Shown: positions 37,427 through 48,721 of the stretch, in pieces | Numbering within the stretch: position 1 is the first letter of the stretch | Layout of the letters: every line of letters starts with the position of its first letter | From: Marinobacter nauticus | GTDB taxonomy: Bacteria > Pseudomonadota > Gammaproteobacteria > Pseudomonadales > Oleiphilaceae | Direction: 5' to 3' | Length of the DNA stretch: 64,000 bases | Assembly (NCBI RefSeq): GCF_003634635.1 | Contig: NZ_RBJB01000002.1 | Location: 434,001-498,000, forward strand | Position numbers and translations under genes: made by a program | Notes under the pieces: generated by a model | Seen by the model: only the letters and a program-made list of their open reading frames with translations | The model's database searches: none | What the model was told of the DNA's origin: nothing

Positions 37427-38449
37427 ATGGCAACCCTCTCGCCGATTCAGCGCAGACGACTCAATAACTTTACCGCCAACCGGCGCGGTTTCTGGAGTCT
37501 CTGGATTTTTCTGGTGCTGTTTGGCCTTTCGCTATGTGCCGAACTGATCGCCAACGATAAACCCCTTGTGGTTTCCTACCACGGCAACTGGTACTTTCCC
37601 GTCATTCAGCAGGTGCCCGAAGAAACTTTTGGTGGGTTTCTGCCCACGGAAGCCGATTATCGCGATGACTTCATAGCGGGCGAAATCGAAAGCAATGGCT
37701 GGATGCTTTGGCCTCCCATCCGCTTCAGCTATAACACCATCAACTACGATCTGACTGTTCCCTCACCTGCGCCGCCCAGCGCCGAGAACTGGCTGGGAAC
37801 CGATGATCAGGGTCGGGATGTGGCCGCCCGGGTGATCTATGGTTTTCGCATTTCGGTGTTGTTCGGCCTGACGCTCACCATCGCCAGCTCCATCGTTGGC
37901 GTTGCCGTTGGTGCACTGCAGGGCTACTACGGTGGCAAGATCGATCTGTTTGGCCAGCGTTTTATCGAGATCTGGTCTGGTTTGCCTATGCTGTACCTGC
38001 TCATCATTCTGTCTTCGATTGTTCAGCCCAATTTCTGGTGGTTGCTGGGCATCATGCTGCTGTTCAGCTGGATGGGGCTGGTGGATGTGGTCAGGGCTGA
38101 GTTTCTCCGCGCCCGTAACTTCGAGTATGTGAAAGCCGCCAGAGCGCTCGGCCTGGACAATCGCAGAATCATGTTCCGGCACATTCTGCCCAATGCCATG
38201 GTGGCAACCCTCACGTTCATGCCGTTTATTCTCACCGGCGCCATAACCGGGCTCACGTCTCTGGATTTCCTGGGGTTCGGCCTGCCCTCGGGTTCACCGT
38301 CACTGGGCGAGCTGATTGCCCAGGGTAAAGCCAACCTTCATGCACCCTGGCTGGGTATTTCCGCATTCGTGTCACTGGCCGTCATGCTTACGCTGCTGGT
38401 GTTTGTGGGAGAAGCGGTTCGCGATGCCTTTGACCCGAGAAAGAACTGA
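37427..38449 (+). CDS. yejE: ABC transporter permease YejE
   Basis: Second permease of the Yej system, 340 residues. It opens with NFTANRRGFWSLWIFLVLFGLSL and has a long periplasmic loop (LVVSYHGNWYFPVIQQVPEE), the YejE feature, before LGTDDQGRDVAARVIYGFRIS. The EAA loop lies at EYVKAARALGLDNRRIMFRHILPNA. It starts two bases after yejB, and the yejF start lies one base after its stop. Confidence 0.93.
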   Translation: MATLSPIQRRRLNNFTANRRGFWSLWIFLVLFGLSLCAELIANDKPLVVSYHGNWYFPVIQQVPEETFGGFLPTEADYRDDFIAGEIESNGWMLWPPIRFSYNTINYDLTVPSPAPPSAENWLGTDDQGRDVAARVIYGFRISVLFGLTLTIASSIVGVAVGALQGYYGGKIDLFGQRFIEIWSGLPMLYLLIILSSIVQPNFWWLLGIMLLFSWMGLVDVVRAEFLRARNFEYVKAARALGLDNRRIMFRHILPNAMVATLTFMPFILTGAITGLTSLDFLGFGLPSGSPSLGELIAQGKANLHAPWLGISAFVSLAVMLTLLVFVGEAVRDAFDPRKN

Positions 38450-38450
38450 T

Positions 38451-40049
38451 ATGAGTGACCTGCTTTCCATCTCGGACCTGTCCATCACCTTCGACCACGG
38501 CCCACGGGTGGTTGACGGGCTGTCATTCAGCATCGACAAAGGCCAGACTCTCGCGCTGGTTGGCGAAAGCGGCTCCGGCAAGTCGGTATCTGCCCTGTCG
38601 ATACTTCGGCTGCTGGATGAACGTCATGCGGATTATCCCGCCGGACAGATCCTCTACAAGGGCGAAGACTTGCTGCAGGCGCCGGAAAAGCGCCTGCGTC
38701 AGATTCGTGGCCGGCATATCAGCATGATCTTCCAGGAGCCGATGACCTCGCTCAATCCGTTGCATACCGTTGAAAAGCAGATTTGCGAGACCCTGGAACT
38801 ACACAAAGGCATGCGCGGCCCCCAGGCCCGTAAACGCTGCCTGGAATTACTGGAACTGGTCGGGATTCCGGCCCCGGAGACCCGCCTGACGAGCTACCCA
38901 CACCAATTATCGGGTGGGCAAAAACAGCGGGTAATGATTGCCATGGCGCTGGCCAATGAACCCGATCTGCTGATTGCGGATGAGCCCACCACGGCACTGG
39001 ATGTGACGGTTCAGAAACAGGTGCTGGAGTTGCTGAAATCATTGCAGCAGAAGCTGGGCATGGCAGTGCTGTTAATTACCCACGATCTGAGCATCGTCCG
39101 CCGGTATGCCGATTACGTGGTGGTGATGGAACGGGGAAAAATGGTCGAACAAGGCGCGACAGAAGCGCTGTTCAGGTCGCCCTCTCATACCTACACCCGT
39201 AAACTCATTGACGCGGAACCACCGGAGCACCCTCTGCCAGCCACCAGTGGTACCGAAACCCTGATGACCGTAAACAACGTGAATGTGCATTTCCCCATTC
39301 GCAAGACCCTGCTGGGCAAGGTAAAAGAAAGCTTCCACGCGGTACAGGATGCCAGCTTCGAGCTGCGGGCCGGTGAAACCCTCGGTATTGTCGGCGAAAG
39401 TGGCAGTGGCAAAACCACACTGGGCCACGCCTTGCTGAAACTCACTCCGAGCACAGGCCAGTTCAGCCTCTGCGGCACAGAGCTGTCCGCCCTTTCCCAG
39501 AAAGCGTTCCGGCCATGGCGCCGGCGCGTTCAGATTGTCTTCCAGGATCCGTTTGGCAGCCTCAGCCCGCGGATGTCCGTTGAAGAAATCATCCGTGAAG
39601 GACTGGAAATCCACGAGTCCGGGAGTTCCGGGCAGCACGAAGCCAGAGTTATCCAGGCCCTTCAGGATGTGGGGCTGGATCCAGACGCACGGCATCGGTA
39701 TCCACACGAATTCTCCGGCGGCCAGCGCCAGCGTATTGCCATAGCACGCGCGCTGGTTCTCCAGCCAGACCTGATGATTCTGGATGAACCCACCTCCGCC
39801 CTGGACAGAACGGTACAGAAGCAGGTGATCGAGCTTTTACGGGAAATTCAGGCCCGATATAGGCTAAGCTACATCTTTATCAGTCATGATCTGGCCGTTG
39901 TTCGCGCACTCAGCCACAAACTGCTGGTACTCAGGCAAGGCCGGATTGTGGAATACGGCGATGCAGAGACCATTTTCCGGGAAGCGCAACAGCCGTATAC
40001 CCGGGAACTGCTGAATGCCGCATTTTTCTATCAGTCTACGACCAATTGA
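38451..40049 (+). CDS. yejF: ABC transporter double ATPase YejF
   Basis: Fused double nucleotide-binding protein of 532 residues. The first ATPase has Walker [12 protein letters not shown], signature LSGGQKQRV and Walker [13 protein letters not shown]; the second has [28 protein letters not shown] and [12 protein letters not shown]. It powers YejABEF. ATG 38451 was chosen because it follows the yejE stop and precedes the first ATPase core ([14 protein letters not shown]); an earlier start would lie within yejE. Confidence 0.94.
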   Translation: MSDLLSISDLSITFDHGPRVVDGLSFSIDKGQTLALVGESGSGKSVSALSILRLLDERHADYPAGQILYKGEDLLQAPEKRLRQIRGRHISMIFQEPMTSLNPLHTVEKQICETLELHKGMRGPQARKRCLELLELVGIPAPETRLTSYPHQLSGGQKQRVMIAMALANEPDLLIADEPTTALDVTVQKQVLELLKSLQQKLGMAVLLITHDLSIVRRYADYVVVMERGKMVEQGATEALFRSPSHTYTRKLIDAEPPEHPLPATSGTETLMTVNNVNVHFPIRKTLLGKVKESFHAVQDASFELRAGETLGIVGESGSGKTTLGHALLKLTPSTGQFSLCGTELSALSQKAFRPWRRRVQIVFQDPFGSLSPRMSVEEIIREGLEIHESGSSGQHEARVIQALQDVGLDPDARHRYPHEFSGGQRQRIAIARALVLQPDLMILDEPTSALDRTVQKQVIELLREIQARYRLSYIFISHDLAVVRALSHKLLVLRQGRIVEYGDAETIFREAQQPYTRELLNAAFFYQSTTN

Positions 40050-40055
40050 GCGTTA

Positions 40056-40075
40056 CCCGACCCTGGCAGGTCGGG
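40056..40075. repeat. Short inverted repeat upstream of fabI
   Basis: CCCGACC and GGTCGGG around CTGGCA, between yejF and fabI. There is no T-run, so it may be a leader hairpin or weak attenuator rather than a terminator. Confidence 0.4.
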
Positions 40076-40116
40076 GATAATGCGCCGAAACCACGGAACA
40101 CAGGGAGCAGAAACCC

Positions 40117-40902
40117 ATGGGAATCCTCAGTGGCAAAAAAGCACTGATTGTTGGCGTCGCCAGCAAACATTCCATTGCCTACGGCATTGCCGAGGCCTTC
40201 GCTCGTGAAGGCGCCGAAATGGCCTTCACCTATCAGAACGAGAAACTGCAGTCCCGCGTTGAGAAGTTCGCGGAACAATGGGGCAGCAAACTGACTTTCC
40301 CCTGTGACGTCGCCAGCGACGAGCAGATTGACCAGGTATTCGAGCAACTGGGCAAACACTGGGACAACATCGACATCATCATCCATGCGGTTGGTTATGC
40401 CCCAGCCCATGAGCTGGATGGAAACTACGTGGACGTCACCACCCGTGACGGATTCCGGATTGCCCACGATATCAGCTCATACAGTTTCGTGGCCCTCGCC
40501 AAGGGCGCGCGTAAGATGATGCACGAAGGCAGCAGTCTGCTGACCCTGAGCTACCTGGGCGCCGAGCGGGTGCTGCAGAACTACAACGTGATGGGTCTGG
40601 CCAAGGCGTCTCTCGAAGCCAACGTACGCTATATGGCCGCCAGCCTGGGCAAGGAAGGCATCCGGGTGAACGGTATCTCAGCGGGCCCGATCAAGACCCT
40701 GGCCGCTTCAGGCATCAAGAGCTTCCGCCGCATGCTGGCCGAGAACGCCAAGCAGGCCCCCCTGCGTCGTAACGTGACCACAGAAGAAGTCGGCAACGCC
40801 GCCGCCTTCATGTCGTCCGACCTGGCCTCAGGCATCACCGGTGAAATCCTGTACGTGGACGGTGGTTTCAACATCACCGGCATGGCGGAGATGGACGCCT
40901 GA
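40117..40902 (+). CDS. fabI: Enoyl-[acyl-carrier-protein] reductase (NADH)
   Basis: FabI of 261 residues, which performs the last reduction of each fatty acid elongation cycle and is the target of triclosan. The family-specific cofactor loop is [15 protein letters not shown], and the catalytic pair falls in [22 protein letters not shown] (YNVMGLAK holding Tyr and Lys spaced as in FabI). A substrate-binding flipping loop region reads [21 protein letters not shown]. It lies 67 bases after yejF, as in Pseudomonas aeruginosa as I recall. Confidence 0.95.
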   Translation: MGILSGKKALIVGVASKHSIAYGIAEAFAREGAEMAFTYQNEKLQSRVEKFAEQWGSKLTFPCDVASDEQIDQVFEQLGKHWDNIDIIIHAVGYAPAHELDGNYVDVTTRDGFRIAHDISSYSFVALAKGARKMMHEGSSLLTLSYLGAERVLQNYNVMGLAKASLEANVRYMAASLGKEGIRVNGISAGPIKTLAASGIKSFRRMLAENAKQAPLRRNVTTEEVGNAAAFMSSDLASGITGEILYVDGGFNITGMAEMDA

Positions 40903-40926
40903 TCGGTTCCTGACTTCCGCCATAGC

Positions 40927-40955
40927 AAAAGAGCCGGCGCGATGCCGGCTCTTTT
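40927..40955. terminator. Bidirectional Rho-independent terminator
   Basis: Perfect 12-base arms AAAAGAGCCGGC and GCCGGCTCTTTT around GCGAT, between convergent fabI and the PilZ-domain gene. Both flanks are suited to termination on either strand. Confidence 0.85.
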
Positions 40956-40958
40956 CGT

Positions 40959-41375
40959 TCAGCTTTCCGAGAGCGCTCTTGCAACCGCCTCGATCCAGTC
41001 CAGATAGTCGGTTTCATCAGACTCAAGTACCCGGACGCCAATCAGGTACCCCCACTCAGCCTCGCGGCACCACATCACCTCAACACTCAGCCGGAAGTGC
41101 TCTGCGTGTTCGCCCAGACTTACCTCCGCAATCAAAATCGAACCGATGCTGAGCGACGCCTCGCACAACAGGCTGATTCCACGGGCCGATATGTCACGTA
41201 CCTGGCATTCCAGTCTGCCGGACACGCCATCCGGTGTAGTCGGCTCGACCTCTGGTTCCGGAGATTCCGGCAGTATCCAGGCCCGAGCCCGGGCCGTTAA
41301 CCGATATTCCTCCCGAAGGTCTTTCCCTGACGGCAACTCGTCCTCTATTCCGAACCCATAATCATCATCGATCAT
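40959..41375 (-). CDS. PilZ domain protein
   Basis: A 138-residue protein with the PilZ c-di-GMP-binding pattern: the arginine motif REEYRLTARARAWI and the downstream DISARGISLL (D/NxSxxG). A short acidic N-terminus precedes them and a hydrophobic strand RLSVEVMWCREAEWGYLIGV closes the barrel. The spacing and residues are consistent with nucleotide binding, but the first motif has YRL where RxxxR would be ideal, so binding strength is uncertain. It starts eight bases after the stop of the DUF1631 gene and is probably co-transcribed with it. Confidence 0.85.
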   Translation of the reverse strand: MIDDDYGFGIEDELPSGKDLREEYRLTARARAWILPESPEPEVEPTTPDGVSGRLECQVRDISARGISLLCEASLSIGSILIAEVSLGEHAEHFRLSVEVMWCREAEWGYLIGVRVLESDETDYLDWIEAVARALSES

Positions 41376-41383
41376 CGTTCACC

Positions 41384-43210
41384 TCAGTTCCGACCAACAC
41401 GGATACGCCCGACAACGCGGCTCAGGGTGTCATCAAACTCGGCCGAACTGCCAAGCACGCGAATTCGACCTTCCACGATTCCGTTAACCAGTTCGTCCTG
41501 GAGAAACTCCCGGCGATTGAGCCCCAGACGATCCACAAACACATATTTCCGCGAAGCAGAAATCTTGACGGCGAGCTTGAGCCGGACGGGGTCGTCATCC
41601 CGGGTTTCCTGAGTGAGCACAATCCAGCCGCCGAGCGCGATACCTTCAACCTGTTTGGTGGCCACCAGCTCTGCCTCTTTTCGCAAACGCTCCTGCTCTG
41701 CCTTTTCATCTGCCACCCTTTGGCGCTCGGCCTCTTCACGTTCCCGTTCGAGTGCCTGCTGGCGTGCAAGCTCCTCTTCCCGACGGCGTTGCTCGGCCGC
41801 TTCCCGTTCCTTTCGAAGCGCGTCGGCCCGGGCACGGGCTTCCTTGGCCGCCTTTTCCCGTTGTTCCAACTGCCTGGCGCAGACTTTAGACAGCACTTCG
41901 AGGGTTTCGGCAAGCACCTGGCCAAAGGCTGTGGACTCCGGAAGCGGCCTGAGTCCTCCGCTGGCAAGCTCGGCCTGGAATTCCTTCCAGGGCTGCAGCC
42001 CAAGTTTGACGCCGGCACCATTGGTCCAGAGCACTTCTCCGCTGTCAGGTAACAGAGCAAAGAAGAAACGTCGCTGCTCCCGTGCACCCTCACCCTCTAC
42101 AAACCACTGACCGACCAGAGGTTCGGATTCATCGGCCGGCACCGGCTCATTCACCAGCCAACTGCTATCCCAGGAAAAATCGGAATCGGGCAAAAGCGCG
42201 GGCTCCAGTTCTGGTGTTTCCCCGCGGATCCGAGCCACAATCACCGCCTGGATATCGTGCAATGCCTGTTCGGGGGCACCCTCACCCAAGGCTCTGGTCC
42301 AGACATCGCGGACACGGTCGCCGAGTTGCTCTCCGACGTGATACAACCGGTTACGATCGCGATCAGAAAGCTGGGGGTCGCCCACCCAGACCAGCCACTC
42401 CAGTAACTTGTTGGCGTGCCGATGCACTTCACTGTCAGTGCCTTCGGCCCAGACACTCTGTTTCAGTACCTTGTGCCAGTCAGTGAGGATAAAGCGGGTA
42501 ATCGGCGGCGGCAGCTGGCGACCCGTCAAGGCCCGGCCGATCAGTGCTCTGGCCACCTGATCGGACAAACGCTGGCGTGAAGCCCCCTGCTCGGTTTCCA
42601 GCAGCCGTTCCCGGAGCCGCGCCACCTGATCATCCCGCTTTCGGGTATCGGCAAGCCATTGGCTGCAGTAGTGCTCCAGCGGATCGCGGCTGCCGGCCTC
42701 AAAGCTGCCGGATACAGTAATAACCAGGCTATCAAGCTGATCCAGCAATACGCGGGATGATCGACCACCGGTATCACTCCAGCCACGCCATTCCTGAAGG
42801 TTATCAAGCCAGTCCAGAAGCACCCCGCTGAACACCTCCGCACCACACAGATCCAGTTGCCATGCCAGCCAGAACCGCAAGCGCGCTATGCGCCCCACCA
42901 GGGCGGCATGCAGGCCTGAGGTTTTCAGGAAGACATCCATGATCCGGTCGGAGAGGTAGGCCGCATTCACCTGTCGGACGGTCCACTCAATCTGAACCGA
43001 ACGCAGCACTTTGGTTACCCGCTCATCCCGCTGTTCCGTCCAGCAGGACATCAATAAGGGACGCCAGTCCGGTTCCTGCTCCGGAGAAGACTTACTGGCG
43101 GGGTATGGCAGATCGGGCACCCGGATCCCGGACAGAACCTGGGTAATCCTTTCTGAAACCACCTTTCGGGAGGGAGCGACAGCCTGTGGTTTCGTTGATG
43201 AGGGCGACAT
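41384..43210 (-). CDS. DUF1631-like protein with coiled coil
   Basis: A 608-residue cytoplasmic protein. Residues about 1-330 are helical and Trp/Leu-rich. Residues about 450-520 form a strongly charged coiled coil (RQLEQREKAAKEARARADA, then EREAAEQRRREEELARQ). The C-terminus contains GGWIVLTQETRDDDPVRLKL and KYVFVDRLGLNRREFL, which match the barrel-like end of DUF1631 proteins. Function is unknown. Because it sits upstream of a PilZ gene in one unit, a c-di-GMP-linked role is plausible. The DUF1631 call rests on the C-terminal pattern. Confidence 0.72.
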   Translation of the reverse strand: MSPSSTKPQAVAPSRKVVSERITQVLSGIRVPDLPYPASKSSPEQEPDWRPLLMSCWTEQRDERVTKVLRSVQIEWTVRQVNAAYLSDRIMDVFLKTSGLHAALVGRIARLRFWLAWQLDLCGAEVFSGVLLDWLDNLQEWRGWSDTGGRSSRVLLDQLDSLVITVSGSFEAGSRDPLEHYCSQWLADTRKRDDQVARLRERLLETEQGASRQRLSDQVARALIGRALTGRQLPPPITRFILTDWHKVLKQSVWAEGTDSEVHRHANKLLEWLVWVGDPQLSDRDRNRLYHVGEQLGDRVRDVWTRALGEGAPEQALHDIQAVIVARIRGETPELEPALLPDSDFSWDSSWLVNEPVPADESEPLVGQWFVEGEGAREQRRFFFALLPDSGEVLWTNGAGVKLGLQPWKEFQAELASGGLRPLPESTAFGQVLAETLEVLSKVCARQLEQREKAAKEARARADALRKEREAAEQRRREEELARQQALEREREEAERQRVADEKAEQERLRKEAELVATKQVEGIALGGWIVLTQETRDDDPVRLKLAVKISASRKYVFVDRLGLNRREFLQDELVNGIVEGRIRVLGSSAEFDDTLSRVVGRIRVGRN

Positions 43211-43393
43211 CCGTTACCTGTTGTCCTGAAGCGTTGAGAAGCGTTGAAAAGGGCCTGCAAATAACGCAGTATAACCAACTCGCCGGGGTTTACTGCAACC
43301 TAGTATCCCACTCGCACTTATTATTCAATCATCCGGACAAAAGAATGAATATACCGGGTGAGGTAACGACAAGATTCGGGGAAGCACAACAAG

Positions 43394-44473
43394 ATGTCGG
43401 GTAAGAAACTGGAAAACCTGAACGTGGCCAGCCAGGAAACACTGATCACTCCTGAAGCACTGAAGCAAGAGATGCCACTGTCAGACAAGGCAGCCGAAAC
43501 CGTTGCCAATGGTCGGCAGGCCATCTACGACATTATGGATGGCAAGGACCACCGTCTGTTCATTGTGGTGGGCCCCTGCTCGATTCACGATGTTGAAGCT
43601 GCCCGCGATTATGCGGCCCGACTGAAAAAGCTCGCCGATGAAGTCAGCGATACACTGTTGATCGTCATGCGCGTGTACTTCGAGAAACCACGCACCACCG
43701 TAGGCTGGAAAGGCCTGATCAACGATCCGCACCTGAATGATACCTTTGATATCGAGCAGGGGCTGCACATTGGTCGGCGACTGCTGCTGGATATCAATGA
43801 GATGGGCCTTCCGGCTGCCACCGAAGCCCTGGATCCGATCTCTCCCCAGTACCTGCAGGACACCATTGCCTGGTCTGCTATCGGTGCCCGTACCACCGAA
43901 TCCCAGACCCACCGGGAAATGAGCAGCGGCCTGTCCATGGCCATTGGCTTCAAGAACGGCACCGACGGCAGCCTGGACGTTGCGGTTAACGCCATGAAGT
44001 CGGTCTCTCATCCCCACAGCTTCCTGGGCATCGACCAGCAGGGCAAAGTTGCCATTATTCGCACCAAGGGCAACAACTACGGCCACGTCGTGCTTCGTGG
44101 TGGTGGCGGCAAGCCAAACTACGACTCCGTCAGCGTAGCCTTGTGTGAACAGGCACTGGATAAGGCCAAGCTGCGCAAATCCATCATGGTGGATTGCAGT
44201 CACGCCAACTCCAGCAAGGATCCGGCTATTCAGCCTTTGGTAATGCAGGATGTGACTCACCAGATTCTGGAAGGCAATCAGTCTATCCAGAGCCTGATGG
44301 TGGAAAGCCACATCAACTGGGGTAGTCAGTCTATTCCGGAGAACCTGGCTGACCTGAAATACGGCGTATCCATCACCGACGCCTGTATCGACTGGGAAAC
44401 CACCGAAAAAGCCATTCGCGACATGCGTGAGAAGCTGAAAGACGTTCTGCCCAAGCGGACCGCCTCTGCCTGA
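43394..44473 (+). CDS. aroG: 3-deoxy-7-phosphoheptulonate synthase (DAHP synthase)
   Basis: Class I (AroG/F/H-type) DAHP synthase of 359 residues, the entry enzyme of the shikimate pathway that joins phosphoenolpyruvate and erythrose-4-phosphate. The signatures are VVGPCSIHDVEAA, FEKPRTTVGWKGLINDP, WSAIGARTTESQTHREMSSGL, LRGGGGKPNYD and VDCSHANSSKDP, which carry the metal and substrate ligands. It is a single plus-strand gene between the minus-strand DUF1631 gene and cobA. Which aromatic amino acid controls it cannot be told. Confidence 0.95.
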   Translation: MSGKKLENLNVASQETLITPEALKQEMPLSDKAAETVANGRQAIYDIMDGKDHRLFIVVGPCSIHDVEAARDYAARLKKLADEVSDTLLIVMRVYFEKPRTTVGWKGLINDPHLNDTFDIEQGLHIGRRLLLDINEMGLPAATEALDPISPQYLQDTIAWSAIGARTTESQTHREMSSGLSMAIGFKNGTDGSLDVAVNAMKSVSHPHSFLGIDQQGKVAIIRTKGNNYGHVVLRGGGGKPNYDSVSVALCEQALDKAKLRKSIMVDCSHANSSKDPAIQPLVMQDVTHQILEGNQSIQSLMVESHINWGSQSIPENLADLKYGVSITDACIDWETTEKAIRDMREKLKDVLPKRTASA

Positions 44474-44489
44474 AGTCTGAAGCCGGGCC

Positions 44490-46630
<2,141 letters not shown>

Positions 46631-46655
46631 TTAACGAATGAATGGTTATGCGGGC

Positions 46656-46683
46656 ATTATACCTGCCGTGAATGCGCTGACCA
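46656..46683 (-). promoter_or_regulatory. Sigma-70 promoter of serS
   Basis: On the minus strand TGGTCA (46678-46683), 16 bases, then a consensus TATAAT (46656-46661). Start near 46649, giving a 37-base leader. It lies in the gap after rarA, allowing serS-cobA expression apart from the upstream operon. Confidence 0.65.
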
Positions 46684-46726
46684 CCACCGGCCGGGCACAG
46701 GCGGGAAAATTGGCAAGGGATGGGGC

Positions 46727-48061
46727 TTAGTACCGCTTTTTCGGGCTGTTGGCATCCAGCGAGTCCAGTCGTTCGCGCTTCTCAGCCAGCTTGATTTCCA
46801 GCCCCCGCTGGACCGGTTGGTAATAGCGGCGCTGATGGATCGCCTCCGGCAGGTAGGCTTCTCCTGCCGCATAGGCATCCGGCTCATCGTGGGCGTATCG
46901 GTACTCTTCTCCGTGCCCCATGCTTTTCAGCAATTTGGTGGGCGCATTACGCAGATGTACCGGAACTTCATAGTCCGGATCGCTGCGGATATCCGCGATG
47001 CATTGATTGTAAGCTTTGTAAACGGCATTGCTTTTGGGGGCAAGGGCCAGGTACGTAACGGCCTGCGCCAGTGCCAGCTCACCCTCCGGGGAGCCCAGAC
47101 GTTCCTGAGCATCCCAGGCCTGCAGGGTAATCTGGAGCGCCCTCGGGTCGGCATTACCGATGTCTTCACTGGCAATACGAACCAGGCGCCGGGCGACATA
47201 CAGCGGGTCGCAACCTCCGTCGAGCATCCGGCACAACCAGTAAAGTGAACCGTCCGGGTTGGAGCCCCGCACCGATTTGTGCAGCGCCGAAATCTGGTCG
47301 TAGAAGACATCCCCACCTTTATCGAAACGGCGGAGACTGGTCTGCAGTACCTGTTCGAGAGTTTGAGCGGTAACCCGATTATTCCCGTCATCGTCCGGCT
47401 CAGCGAGGTCGGCGGCCACTTCCAGAATGTTCAGCGCTCGCCGGGCATCGCCACCTGACGCTTCCGCCATGGTCGCCAGCACCGACTCCTCTACCCGAAG
47501 CTGGCCAGCAAAGCCCTGTTCGCTCTCAAGGGCACTGTCCAGCAGCCGTCGTATATCCGCTGCCTCCAGGTTTTTCAGGACATAAACACGGGTACGGGAC
47601 AGCAAGGCACTGTTCAGTTCGAAGGATGGGTTTTCGGTGGTTGCGCCCACGAAAATGAAGGTGCCATCTTCGATGTGGGGGAGGAATGCATCCTGCTGGC
47701 TCTTGTTGAACCGATGCACTTCATCCACGAACAAAAGCGTATCCCTGCCCTGGGACTGTTTACGGTTGCGAGCGCGCTCCACCACCTCGCGAATTTCCTT
47801 AACGCCACTGAGGACTGCAGAGATGGTTTCGAAGGAAAGGTCGCCGACATTGGCCAGCAGGCGAGCAAAGGTGGTTTTTCCGACTCCGGGCGGACCCCAG
47901 AGAATCATGGAATGCAGCTGCCCCTGTTCCACAGCCCGGCGCAGGGGTTTTCCAGGGCCGACCAGGTGAGCCTGGCCGACATAGCCTTCGAGAGAGGTCG
48001 GCCGCATACGAGCGGCCAGGGGCTGAAAGCCGGTCTCAGTCTGAAACAGGCTGTCCTGCAT
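46727..48061 (-). CDS. rarA: Replication-associated recombination protein A
   Basis: AAA+ ATPase of 444 residues (RarA/MgsA/WRNIP1 family), which acts at stalled replication forks. Walker A is GPPGVGKT (residues 56-63), Walker [11 protein letters not shown], sensor 1 [10 protein letters not shown] and the arginine finger region ALLSRTRVY; the C-terminal oligomerisation domain includes [22 protein letters not shown]. Its start codon shares one base with the lolA stop (TGATG). A 114-base gap with a promoter separates it from serS. Confidence 0.95.
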   Translation of the reverse strand: MQDSLFQTETGFQPLAARMRPTSLEGYVGQAHLVGPGKPLRRAVEQGQLHSMILWGPPGVGKTTFARLLANVGDLSFETISAVLSGVKEIREVVERARNRKQSQGRDTLLFVDEVHRFNKSQQDAFLPHIEDGTFIFVGATTENPSFELNSALLSRTRVYVLKNLEAADIRRLLDSALESEQGFAGQLRVEESVLATMAEASGGDARRALNILEVAADLAEPDDDGNNRVTAQTLEQVLQTSLRRFDKGGDVFYDQISALHKSVRGSNPDGSLYWLCRMLDGGCDPLYVARRLVRIASEDIGNADPRALQITLQAWDAQERLGSPEGELALAQAVTYLALAPKSNAVYKAYNQCIADIRSDPDYEVPVHLRNAPTKLLKSMGHGEEYRYAHDEPDAYAAGEAYLPEAIHQRRYYQPVQRGLEIKLAEKRERLDSLDANSPKKRY

Positions 48062-48711
48062 CAGGCACCATCCCGAATCACGTCAACCCCCTCCGGATAA
48101 TCGAGGCGGAAGACACTGGAGTCGAGTGCCTGATTCAGTTCAATATGGTCGAAGCTGAGAATGCTCATCTGGGACAATGAATCCCGCATGCGCATTTCCT
48201 GCAGCTCTCCGTCATAGAAGCTCAGTCGCAGAGAGGTAAACAGAGAATCCTGGCTACGGGGTACCAGAGTGAACTCACGGGTGCTTTCGCCAAGATCCCG
48301 AACGCTCACTTCGTAACTCTCATCCAGGTTCTCTACTTCGCCGCTTAACAGCAGTGCCGGCGTGGTCTGAACCCGTTCATCAAGGGAATGAACGGTTACC
48401 TGCTCCAGATCCGGATCGTAGACTTCGACTTTGTCGCCATCGCTGACAATAAACTGGGACAAGGGTGCACCGGTCTCCCAGTAGAACAAACCAGGCCGTT
48501 TGGCTTTGAGCGATCCACGGGTTTCCTGAACCTGACTGCCATTCTCGTTGACCACAATCTGTATGAAATCCGCCTGATAGGTCTCGTAGCCTTTCAGAAT
48601 GGAGGTCAACTGCTCAGCCGCGCCCCGGGATGCCTGTACGCTCTCAGCCTGGGACAGGCCAGACCACGTTGCTGCCAGCATCAACAGGATTCCTGAAAAC
48701 ATTCTGATCAT
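48061..48711 (-). CDS. lolA: Outer-membrane lipoprotein carrier protein LolA
   Basis: Periplasmic chaperone of 216 residues that carries lipoproteins from the LolCDE exporter to LolB. A signal peptide ([18 protein letters not shown], cut near residue 22) precedes [28 protein letters not shown] LolA sequence (visible as [12 protein letters not shown] and [14 protein letters not shown]). ATG 48711 has AGGAG seven bases upstream; a longer in-frame start lacks this. It lies between ftsK and rarA, an arrangement shared with many gammaproteobacteria. Confidence 0.94.
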   Translation of the reverse strand: MIRMFSGILLMLAATWSGLSQAESVQASRGAAEQLTSILKGYETYQADFIQIVVNENGSQVQETRGSLKAKRPGLFYWETGAPLSQFIVSDGDKVEVYDPDLEQVTVHSLDERVQTTPALLLSGEVENLDESYEVSVRDLGESTREFTLVPRSQDSLFTSLRLSFYDGELQEMRMRDSLSQMSILSFDHIELNQALDSSVFRLDYPEGVDVIRDGA

Positions 48712-48721
48712 CTGATAACTC

